A stretch of DNA of 61,150 nt. Source: Ornithinimicrobium sp. CNJ-824. GTDB lineage: Bacteria; Actinomycetota; Actinomycetes; Actinomycetales; Dermatophilaceae. The notes under the pieces are model-generated. The model made no database searches, had not been told where the DNA came from, and saw only the letters and a program-made list of their open reading frames with translations. The translations under genes were made by a program, and so were the position numbers. Positions 1 through 7,597 of the stretch are shown here, piece by piece. Positions within the stretch are counted from its first letter, which is position 1. Each line of letters opens with the position of its first letter. The stretch lies in NCBI RefSeq assembly GCF_001942405.1, contig NZ_MKKA01000013.1, forward strand, positions 1 to 61,150, in the 5' to 3' direction.

Positions 1-244
1 CCACCCCCTCATCCGAGAGGGAGAACCACACCTGCAGCAGGTACATCCGCAGCATCGTCTCGATCGGAACCGGCTTACGGCCCCGCTTACCCGCCCGATC
101 CTGGTAGTAGTGCGGCTCGATCACCGCGACCCACCGATCCCACGGGACCGTCTGGTCCATCATGTCCAGGAACTTCTCCCGGCGAGAGACCCGCCGCCGG
201 TTTCCGTACTCGATATCGGTGAAGCTGGGCTGCTCGTCGACCAC
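1..244 (-). CDS. IS5-family transposase, N-terminal part (runs off the window)
   Basis: Reading the minus strand from about position 244 gives an N-terminus with the order QPSFTDIEYGNRRR, then EKFLDMMDQTVPWDRWVAVI, then MLRMYLLQVWFSLSDEG. This order is characteristic of the N-terminal domain of IS5-type DDE transposases. The frame stays open to base 1, so the DDE catalytic core lies outside the window. I chose the in-frame GTG at 242-244; the open frame extends further upstream, so the start is uncertain. The element's right end must fall between about 245 and 306, immediately downstream of the next gene, but I could not identify the terminal inverted repeat with one end only. Confidence 0.85.
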   Translation of the reverse strand, partial: MVDEQPSFTDIEYGNRRRVSRREKFLDMMDQTVPWDRWVAVIEPHYYQDRAGKRGRKPVPIETMLRMYLLQVWFSLSDEGV

Positions 245-306
245 ACCAACATCATCCCGGCCAACCGCCCACCAGCCCCGCACGCCACCCCGGCACCGCG
301 AAATGA

Positions 307-1202
307 TCAGCGCTTCCCTAGGTCCGGGCGGTCGTCGACCAGGGGCGTGAATCCCTCCGGCCAGTGCTGGTCCGCGAGCGGGAAGTCCAGGCGCCAGGCG
401 ACGTTGTCGGTGAACTCGGTCGCGGTGAAGTCGTTCCCCCGGAGGAGGTTGCACCGCCCCTCGGGGTAGCGGTCGGACCGGGACCGGCCGACCCAGACGC
501 AGCCGTTCATCCGCCCGACGAAGGTGTTGTCGAGGAGGTCCGCCGCGTCGGCGACGTGCCCCTCCCAGCGGCAGTTCACGAACGTGCAGCCCTCGAAGCG
601 GGCGTGCCCCAGGGAGAACCCGCCCATGCTCCTGAAGCGGACCCGCTCGAAGGTGCACCCCCGGTAGAGGGCAGGGTCGTTGCCGAACGACCCCTGCGCC
701 GCGAACCCGTCCGTGCCCACGACCGGACGCACCCGCTGCCGGAAGTGGCAGCCCTCGAAGGAGGACCACTGCACCGTGAGGTGCGCGGCGTTGAGCCACA
801 CCTGGACGTCGGTCACGGCCGCCCGGAAGAAGTGCAGCGGGCGCAGCCCGTCCCGCAGGGGTATGTCGGGCGCGTCCACCTCCTCGACGGTCCCGGTGGT
901 CGCTCCCTCCCGCCCGACCCAGGGCGGCGGCCTGTCCGCCGGCACCTGGCCGCGCCACCAGTCGGGAGGGCCGGTCACCACCGGCGCCCCACCTGGCTGA
1001 GGAGCGAGGGGTCGCACCACACGTCCTCGTAGCCGGGGGCGATGAGGAAGCGCCACCCCGGGGCCACGCCGAGCATCTCCGACGGCTCCGGGAGGCACAG
1101 CGGGCTGCCGTGGGTCCTGGCCACGCGGGCCGCGTCGAGCTCCACCGGTCCATCGAAGCAGACGGCCGCGGCCGGCGGGGCCGGACGGTCGGTGGAGGTC
1201 AT
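307..1202 (-). CDS. pentapeptide-like repeat protein, frameshifted
   Basis: Two frames join into one product. The N-terminal 72 or so residues start at ATG 1200-1202 (MTSTDRPAPP) and end near base 990. The rest continues in another frame from GAPVVTGPPDWWRG to the stop at 307. Restoring one G to the run at about 987-991 fuses them smoothly. The C-terminal half contains F-x-x-C-x-F units (SFEGCHF, RFEGCTFVNCRW), resembling pentapeptide-repeat or right-handed beta-helix proteins; no catalytic site is visible. The HAD gene upstream on the same strand stops directly against this ATG, so the two are probably co-transcribed. Function unknown. Confidence 0.6.
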
Positions 1203-1883
1203 TCAGGTGCTCGATGGGCCCAGGGCCAGCAGCCCGTCGACGACCTCGAGGAGGTCGTCGCCGCGGACGTCGGCCGGGAGGAACACCTCACCGGGCTCCC
1301 CCTCCAGCCGGGAGCACCACCCGGCCAGTGCGCCCGCCTTCTTGGCGCCGTGGCAGTCCCAGGCGTGCACCGCGACGAGCGCCATCCGTCCCAGCTCGCA
1401 GTCGAGCGCCTCCGCGGCATACCGGTACACCTGGGGTGCAGGCTTCCAGACCCCGACCACGTCGCAGGTCACCACCTGGTCGACGTAGCGCTCCAGATCT
1501 GCGCCGGCCAGGAACGAGCGGGTGTTGTCCGGGTCGCCGACGGTCAGGCAGCCGACGGGCACACCCGCCTCGGACAGGCGGCTCAGGGCGGGGGCCGCGT
1601 CGGGGAAGGCCGGGACCTCTGCGAAGCCGCGCAGGACGTGGTCGATCGCGTCCTCGGACATGGTCTGCCGGGTCTCCGTACGCAGGGCCTGGCGTGCGGT
1701 CGCGGTGAAGTCGGCGAACTCGCCCGCCAGCGTCAGCGCCATCGCATCGCGCTGGAAGCGCATGAAGAACGGGCCCAGCACCGCAGCCGGCTGCCCCACC
1801 TCCTCGAGCCTCTCACCGATCGGATCGAGGTCGAGGAGAGTCTCGAGGACGTCGAAGACGACCGCACCGACACGAGCAGCCAT
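1203..1883 (-). CDS. HAD-superfamily hydrolase, haloacid dehalogenase type II-like
   Basis: 226 residues from ATG 1881-1883. Motif I is VVFDVLETLLDLDP near residue 10, where the first Asp of DVLETL is the expected nucleophile; type II 2-haloacid dehalogenases carry the similar DVxxTL. A helical cap follows, then GCLTVGDPDN (motif II region), VGVWKPAPQVY (motif III Lys) and VAVHAWDCHGAKKAG (motif IV region, where the usual acidic pair is largely replaced, although one Asp remains). The length suits the family. It may dehalogenate 2-haloacids or act as a small phosphatase; the substrate cannot be told. It is transcribed away from the PPOX gene at 2020 and just ahead of the pentapeptide-like gene. 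Confidence 0.75.
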   Translation of the reverse strand: MAARVGAVVFDVLETLLDLDPIGERLEEVGQPAAVLGPFFMRFQRDAMALTLAGEFADFTATARQALRTETRQTMSEDAIDHVLRGFAEVPAFPDAAPALSRLSEAGVPVGCLTVGDPDNTRSFLAGADLERYVDQVVTCDVVGVWKPAPQVYRYAAEALDCELGRMALVAVHAWDCHGAKKAGALAGWCSRLEGEPGEVFLPADVRGDDLLEVVDGLLALGPSST

Positions 1884-2019
1884 GGGGGACTCCTTCACCG
1901 GGTCGAGGGGGACCGAACGGGACGGTTCCTTCACCGTCGCCGACACCCGGAGGTCGCGCAAGGCAGAACGGTCGGACGGAACCTGGTGGGGTGACGACCC
2001 GGCCTGGCACAGTGGGGCC

Positions 2020-2397
2020 ATGAGCATCGTCGTCGACCTCGACCAGCTGGCCACGACCCTGGGTGAGTACCCGTACGGCTACCTGCTGACCACCTCCGGC
2101 GGAGCGGTCAAGGCGGTCACCGTGACGGCTGAGGTCGTCGAGGGACGTGTCCGGATCCCGGTGGGCAGCAACGGAAGCGCCCGCAACCTGGCCGACAACC
2201 CGGCGGCCACCCTGCTCTTCCCGCCTCCGGAGCCGAGGGGCTACTCGCTCATCGTCGACGGCACCGCCAGGACCACGGACGACGGCTTCGTGCTCGAGCC
2301 CGCCACGGCCGTGCTGCACCGGCCCGCGGACCACGCGGACCCGGGCACGCCGCATACCCACGACGCGGGGTGCGGGCACGACTGCCGGCCCGTGTGA
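2020..2397 (+). CDS. pyridoxamine 5'-phosphate oxidase-family protein
   Basis: 125 residues starting MSIVVDLDQL at ATG 2020. The split-barrel flavin/F420/haem-binding fold is suggested by YGYLLTTSGGAVKAVTV, then VPVGSNGSARNLADNPAATL and YSLIVDGTA, the strand order typical of small PPOX proteins. The C-terminus is unusual: after the fold it ends in HTHDAGCGHDCRPV, a short His/Cys cluster that could bind a metal. Co-factor and substrate are unknown. The gene is divergent from the HAD hydrolase, with about 136 bp between the two starts. Confidence 0.7.
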   Translation: MSIVVDLDQLATTLGEYPYGYLLTTSGGAVKAVTVTAEVVEGRVRIPVGSNGSARNLADNPAATLLFPPPEPRGYSLIVDGTARTTDDGFVLEPATAVLHRPADHADPGTPHTHDAGCGHDCRPV

Positions 2398-2500
2398 CCC
2401 CTCCCTCCCCGGCTGCGCCGGACGGTTCCGTTGGCGAGGCCGCAGCCGCTGGTGTTCGCTGGAGTGACGTTCAGCGCAGCCAACCGAAGGGAGAAGCGCC

Positions 2501-2656
2501 ATGGGACTCATCTCGGGACTGCTCGGCCGGGTGACCGGTGGGACGCGTCGGGGTGGCCGCGCGGCCGGCGTCGGACGTGGCCGCACCGCAGGCCGCTCGG
2601 GGATCGGCGGGATGCTCGGCCGGCTCCTCGGCGGAGGCGCACGCCGCCGCCTCTGA
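2501..2656 (+). CDS. small basic Gly/Arg-rich protein, 51 residues
   Basis: A short reading frame from ATG 2501 to TGA 2654-2656, preceded by a good ribosome-binding site (AAGGGAG, spacing about 7). The product begins MGLISGLLGRVTGGTRRGGR and ends GGMLGRLLGGGARRRL. It combines an amphipathic or hydrophobic start with many Arg and Gly residues. It resembles nothing I can name; membrane association or nucleic-acid binding would both fit. Support comes from the ribosome-binding site and the tidy position between two genes on the same strand. Confidence 0.5.
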   Translation: MGLISGLLGRVTGGTRRGGRAAGVGRGRTAGRSGIGGMLGRLLGGGARRRL

Positions 2657-2732
2657 GCGCCACGCGCCGTCCTCTGCAAGGCTGGGGGTGCGCCCCCGGA
2701 CCGGCGCGCACCCCCAGCACCAGGAGGTCATC

Positions 2733-3299
2733 GTGACGTACAACGTCGGCTACTTCATCGGCAGCCTCTCGTCGGAGTCGATCAACCGCACCCTGTCCGA
2801 GGCGCTCATCAAGGTCGCGCCCAAGGACCTGCACTTCACCGAGATCCGGATCGACGACCTGCCGCTCTACAACCGCGATCTCGACGCGAACTACCCGGAC
2901 GAGGCCGTGGCGATGAAGGAGGCCATCGCGGCCTCGGACGCGGTCCTGTTCGTCACCCCGGAGTACAACCGCTCGATCCCCGGCGCCCTCATGAACGCGA
3001 TCGACTGGGCGTCGCGCCCCTACGGCGAGAACTCCTTCGACCACGTGCCGGTGGCGGTCATCGGGGCCTCCCCCGGCGGCATCGGCACCGCGGTCGCCCA
3101 GCAGGGGCTGCGCGGCATCCTCAGCTTCTGCAACGCCCGGCAGATGACGGCCCCCGAGGCCTACATCCAGTTCAACCCGGAGGCGTACGGCGAGGACGGT
3201 GAGGTCAAGGACCCGGAGCTGGAGAAGATCCTCACTGACTTCATGCGGGAGTTCCGCGACCACATCGAGCGGGTGCTGACGGTCCTGCCGCGGCGCTGA
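2733..3299 (+). CDS. NADPH-dependent FMN reductase
   Basis: 188 residues from GTG 2733, chosen because CAGGAGG lies about 6 bases upstream. Family signatures are visible: the phosphate-binding start YFIGSLSSESINRTL (GSxRxxSxN-like), the YNRDLD segment, FVTPEYNRSIPGALMNAIDW near residue 70 (the P-E-Y-N motif contacting flavin) and VIGASPGGIGT. These proteins bind FMN as dimers and reduce quinones, azo dyes or chromate with NAD(P)H in the cytoplasm. The true substrate is not predictable. The gene stands alone after the small ORF. Confidence 0.85.
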   Translation: MTYNVGYFIGSLSSESINRTLSEALIKVAPKDLHFTEIRIDDLPLYNRDLDANYPDEAVAMKEAIAASDAVLFVTPEYNRSIPGALMNAIDWASRPYGENSFDHVPVAVIGASPGGIGTAVAQQGLRGILSFCNARQMTAPEAYIQFNPEAYGEDGEVKDPELEKILTDFMREFRDHIERVLTVLPRR

Positions 3300-3423
3300 G
3301 CCTCCCCTGCGGGGATGCTGCTCCGCCGGCTCCGATGCGGCTTCGATGTGCGCCAGATCACATCCTGCGCCACGCTGGAACGGTCGGCTCACAGCCGAGC
3401 CGACGGCCCACTCGGAGGAAATT

Positions 3424-4904
3424 ATGAGAAAGCACTCGAGGGCCGTGCTCGGAGGCGTAGCCGCAGCTGCGCTCGTCACGAGCATGCATCTGCCCGTCTC
3501 GGCCCACCCCGCCCACGACCTGCAGAACCCCGGCACCTCGCCGCTGAAGGGCAGGCATTACGACGGCGTCGTCGACGCCGTCAGCCCCGGCGGCGTCCCG
3601 ATGGAGGCGATGTCCGACGTCCGGTGCGAGGACGGGATGGCCGGCATCTTCCCGTGCCACAAGGTCGACCTGGCCTCGTTCACCCCGCTGACCGACATGG
3701 AGTCGACGTTCGTCAACGACCTGTGGGGCTGGGAGGACGACGAGACGGGTCTGCAGCTCGCGATCGTCGGCACGTTCGAGGGCACCGCGTTCATCGACGT
3801 CACCGACGGCAGCAACCCGGTCTACCTGGGGACGCTGGAGTCGCAGGTCCCCGGTGACACGGGCAACATCTGGGGCGACGTGCGCGTCTACGAGGACACG
3901 GCCTACATCGGCAGCGAGGCGATCGACCTCGGCACCTACGTGCCGGCCACCGGCGAGCTCGACGGCTTCGGCATCCAGGTCGTCGACCTCACCCAGTTCC
4001 GCGGTGCCACGGCGCCGATCGACGTGGATCTGACGAGACACATCGACGACGTCACCAACTCGCACAACATCTCCCTCAACGAGGACAGCGGGCGGATGTA
4101 CGTCGTCGGCTCGGTCTACACGTCGAGGAGTGCGGCACGCCGAACCCGGAGTTCCCGGTGCTGAACGGCAACGGCGGCGCCATCGTCTACGACGTGGCGA
4201 CCGACCCGAACGACCCGCAGTTCCTCGGGTGCCTCACCGAGGACGGCTACTCCCACGACATCCAGTGCGTGGAGTACGCCGGGCCCGACGCCGACTACAC
4301 CGGGCGGGAGATCTGCATCGGTTCCAACGAGGACACCGTGACGATCTACGACGCCACGGATCCGGCCGACCCGGTCGTCATCGACCGCTTCCGCTACCTG
4401 GACGAGTCGCTGGAGGTGGGTGACATCTACACCCACCAGGGCTGGCTCAGCGCCGACCACAGCTACTTCTTCCTCGGCGACGAGCTCGACGAGCTCAGCG
4501 GCGTGGCCAGCGAGCGCACGACATACATCTGGGACCTGCACGACCTGGACGACGCCACGGTGATCGGAACCCACACCGACGGCAACACCTCGATCGACCA
4601 CAACATGTTCGTCGACGACTTCCTGCTCTACCAGGCCAACTACACCTCCGGCCTGTGGATCTACGACACCTGGAAGCAGGAGCAGGGCCGGGTGAAGATG
4701 CGCGGCTTCTTCGACGTCTTCCCCGCCGACGACCGGACCGAGTTCTTCGGCTCGTGGGGCACCTACCCCTACTTCGGTGACGGCAAGGTCGTCGTGACCA
4801 GCAGCGACGAAGGCGTCTTCGTGCTGCAGTCGCGCGCCAAGAGCTCGGACAACAGCGACAAGCCCGGCGGGAAGGGCCGGGGCAAGGGCGGCTCAGCCCG
4901 CTAG
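3424..4904 (+). CDS. secreted LVIVD / choice-of-anchor-B type repeat protein, frameshifted
   Basis: About 490 residues once a single shift near 4122 is repaired. The first segment ends VGSVYT, and the second frame continues VEECGTPNPEFPVLNG; adding one G to ACACGTCG restores the join. The N-terminus is a Sec signal peptide (MRKHSRAVLGGVAAAALV). The body has repeated beta-propeller-like units such as AFIDVTDGSNPVYLG, GIQVVDLTQF, TIYDATDPADPVVID and LWIYDTWK, typical of LVIVD repeats. The C-terminus is basic and Gly/Lys-rich (GGKGRGKGGSAR). The role is probably extracellular and is otherwise unknown. A GC hairpin terminator follows. Confidence 0.75.
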
Positions 4905-4926
4905 TACCTGGGGACGACGCCCGTGG

Positions 4927-4956
4927 GGCGGGGCCCCGGACCGCCGGGGTCCCGCC
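4927..4956 (+). terminator. GC-rich hairpin, likely intrinsic terminator
   Basis: A 13-bp stem (GGCGGGGCCCCGG paired with CCGGGGTCCCGCC, one G-U pair) closes a 4-base loop 22 bases after the stop of the propeller-protein gene. No clear T-tract follows, as is common in high-GC actinobacteria. Confidence 0.6.
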
Positions 4957-5099
4957 CTCCGCGTGCACCACCGACGGGGTATGCCGTCGCGTCCCGCCCA
5001 CGCGGGTACGCACCTCTGCGTATGGTCCGCCCCGGCGGACCGGTCCTAGGTTCGGCCCGTAGGGGCCGACGGGGTCCCTCCGACCGGACGGAGACCATC

Positions 5100-5525
5100 A
5101 TGCGTAGAACCCTCGCCACCGGAGCGGCCGGGCTGCTCCTGCTCGTCGGCGCAGCACCCGGGTCCGCCGCGCCGCCGCACGGGGACCTCATGACCGTGCA
5201 CTGCGACGACGGCAGCACCCACGAGATCTGGACGAGCGGCAACGGGTCCTTCACCCCGGGCCACCTGATCGGATCCACCGGGGTGATCGTGCCGATCTCC
5301 TTCTCCATGACCATCACCGCCACCCCTCCCGGGGGCGAGCCGGTGGTGGTCGAGGAGGGCACGGACCTCAAGGGCGGCGGGGCCGTCCTCGGGCACAACC
5401 CGCGCCCGCAGGTGACCTGCTCCTTCTCCGACACGTTCACCCTGGACGTCGAGGAGGAGGGCTTCCCGCCCGGCACGGTCGTGACCTTCGACGGCGAGGT
5501 CGTGGCCCACCTCAGCGGTCGCTGA
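5100..5525 (+). CDS. small secreted protein of unknown function
   Basis: 141 residues from ATG 5100, preceded by GGAGA. The N-terminus is a signal peptide (MRRTLATGAAGLLLLVGAA followed by PGSAA). The mature part has two cysteines (VHCDDGS and VTCSFSDT) that could form a disulphide, in a beta-rich sequence without recognisable enzyme motifs. Similar short exported proteins are common and uncharacterised in actinobacteria. Its 3' end overlaps the end of the convergent phosphotransferase gene by 14 bases. Confidence 0.65.
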   Translation: MRRTLATGAAGLLLLVGAAPGSAAPPHGDLMTVHCDDGSTHEIWTSGNGSFTPGHLIGSTGVIVPISFSMTITATPPGGEPVVVEEGTDLKGGGAVLGHNPRPQVTCSFSDTFTLDVEEEGFPPGTVVTFDGEVVAHLSGR

Positions 5526-6435
5526 GCGGCACAGGTTCGAAGGGCGGCGTCCGCCCGACCGCGTCGAGGACGGCGTCGAGGAGGTCCGGGGTCGGCAGGG
5601 TGCGCAGACCCTCGTCGATCTCCTCCTCGGCCCACGCGCGGTCGCGCGGTGTCGCCCCCTGGTCGAGGGCGACCTTCGCCTGGGAGGACAGGAAGTTCAG
5701 CCGGGTGGCGACCAGCATCGTGAAGTCGGCCCTGGACCTCAGCCGTGCCGGACCGCCCGCCCCGACGTAGGCGGCGTAGGTGCGACGCATCGCGCCCAGG
5801 TCCGGGCTGCCGTCGTGGAAGGACAGCACGAGGGTCTTGGCGAGCTCCCTGGCCGGGTCGGCCGGACCGACGTCGTCCCAGTCGACGAGCACGAGCTCAC
5901 CCTCGGGCCCGGCGAGCACGTTCTCCGGGTGGAGGTCGCGGTGGCTCAGCCGGAGCCGGTCCGGGTCGGTGGGGGCGACGGCGGCACGGAGCGCCGGGAG
6001 GGCGGCCGACGCCGCGGCCAGCCGTGGGGCCCAGGACATCCCCGCCCGGGAGGCCCCGACGAGCAGGCGGTCCCACGTGGAGTCGTCGGGCATCACCTCG
6101 TACCACCCGTCCGGTGGCGTCCCGTCGGGCTCGTTCCGGAACGGGGGCGCAACGGTATGCAGCCGCGCAAGCAGGACGCCGAGCGCCTCCGGGTCGACGG
6201 TCGGCTCGCACTGCCGCAGGTCCATCCACTCGTAGAGCCGCAGCCACCCCCCGCCCGGCAGCCCCACCACGAACTGCCCGTCGACTCCGGGACGGCTCGC
6301 CGGCAGGCGCACACCGGCGGCGGCGGCCGCCCGCGCGAGGAGGAGCTCGGCCTCCACCGTCGCGTGGGCAGGAGGCGGCCCCGTGAGCACGTGCTTGAGC
6401 GCACGGACCCGGTCGCCGACCTCGATCCGCCACAC
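5512..6435 (-). CDS. aminoglycoside phosphotransferase/choline kinase-like kinase
   Basis: Kinase-fold phosphotransferase. The Brenner-type catalytic loop LSHRDLHPENVL and the metal-binding LVLVDWDDVGPADPARE are both present, with the acidic residues intact. The annotated start is a GTG at 6433-6435, but coding-like sequence in the same frame continues upstream to at least 6530 (VLARARAAFDLGEGEL, then PGPRGAVGQVWRIEVG). This looks like the genuine N-terminal lobe, yet it has no ATG/GTG/TTG. The real start may be hidden by a sequence error near the end of the upstream epimerase. The substrate could be an antibiotic, sugar or amine. Probably in an operon with that epimerase. Confidence 0.75.
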   Translation of the reverse strand: MWRIEVGDRVRALKHVLTGPPPAHATVEAELLLARAAAAAGVRLPASRPGVDGQFVVGLPGGGWLRLYEWMDLRQCEPTVDPEALGVLLARLHTVAPPFRNEPDGTPPDGWYEVMPDDSTWDRLLVGASRAGMSWAPRLAAASAALPALRAAVAPTDPDRLRLSHRDLHPENVLAGPEGELVLVDWDDVGPADPARELAKTLVLSFHDGSPDLGAMRRTYAAYVGAGGPARLRSRADFTMLVATRLNFLSSQAKVALDQGATPRDRAWAEEEIDEGLRTLPTPDLLDAVLDAVGRTPPFEPVPLSDR

Positions 6436-6535
6436 CTGGCCAACGGCGCCTCGCGGCCCGGGCGTGACCCGCAGCTCCCCCTCGCCGAGGTCGAACGCCG
6501 CCCGTGCCCTGGCGAGGACGTCGGGGTCCTCGGGA

Positions 6536-7547
6536 TCAGCCCAGCGCCGGCGCGCGGGCCGGGTGCAGCCGCCCCGACCCGACCAGCCACCGGGCCGTGT
6601 CCCGCAGGGAGTCCTCGAGCGGCAGGGGGACGATCCCCAGCTCGGTCCTGGCCGGCCGGTCGTCCAGCCGCGTGTCCCGGCCCACGATCTCCACCCCCTC
6701 GGACTCGGCCGGGTAGCGCAGCCGGGCGGGGAGGCGGGCCATCAGGTGGTCGGTCGCCCTCAGCTGGGGTGCCAGCACCCCGGCCGGCAGGTCGACGTGG
6801 GGCAGACGACGCCCGGCCACCCGGGACAGGGTGGAGTAGAGCTCCCGGCCGGTGACGTGGTGCCCGGGCACGACGAACCGGCGGGGTCCCCTGCCCGGCT
6901 CGAGCACGGCACGGATGACGGCGGCGACGTCCCGCACGTCGACGTAGTGCAGACCGCCGCGCGGCCAGAGGGGGAAACAGTCCCCGCAGGATCCAGCGGA
7001 TCAGCTCCCCCTGGTCGCCGCGGTAGGGGTCGTGCGGGCCGAGCACGGCCCCGGGGTAGACGCACACGACCGGCCGTCCCTCGGCCTGGAGCTCCCGGGC
7101 CACGGCCTCCGACTCGACCTTGAACGGCCGTAAGCGGTGGTCATGTCGCCCAGGGGCAGGTCCGGTCCCGACCCGCCCCGGCGCACGAGCGCGACGGCCG
7201 AGGACACGTGGACGACGGGGTCCAGGCGGGCGGCGGCGGCCAGCCCGAGCACGGTCCGGGTGGCGCGGACGTTCGTGCGGGCCACCTCCTGGCGACGCCG
7301 CGGGTCGAGGTGTAGACGGCCGCCGCGTGGACGACGGCGTCCATCCCCTCCAGTGCGGCCGCCACCGACGCGTCGTCGAGCACGTCGCGACGACGACGTC
7401 GGCCACCTCCGCCCCCAGCGGATCGAGCGTGACCGGGACCTGCTGGGACCGCCTCACCAGCAGCCGGACGTGGTGGCCGGCCGCGACGAGGGCGGCCACC
7501 GTGTGTCCTCCGACGAAGCCGGTCCCGCCGGTCACCAGTACGCGCAT
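6536..7547 (-). CDS. NAD(P)-dependent epimerase/dehydratase (extended SDR), four frameshifts
   Basis: The pieces of one extended SDR lie in successive frames. MRVLVTGGTGFVGGHTVAAL (Rossmann GxxGxxG) starts at ATG 7545-7547. DVLDDASVAAALEGMDAVVH follows, then VVHVSSAVALVRRG and TTAYG, then KVESEAVARELQAEG (the lysine after the Tyr of YxxxK-like sequence) and CVYPGAVLGPHDPY, and last YVDVRDVAAVIRAVLEPG up to the stop at 6536. Shifts fall near 7387, 7298, 7129 and 6972. The first three fit loss of one G/C and the last fits an extra base in a run of five. I read it as one intact gene with consensus errors. The substrate is probably a nucleotide sugar or a ketone. Confidence 0.7.
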
Positions 7548-7597
7548 GGTCCAGTGTGCTCCTCCCCCGGCGGGAAGGACAGGGGCTGAGCCGGACC

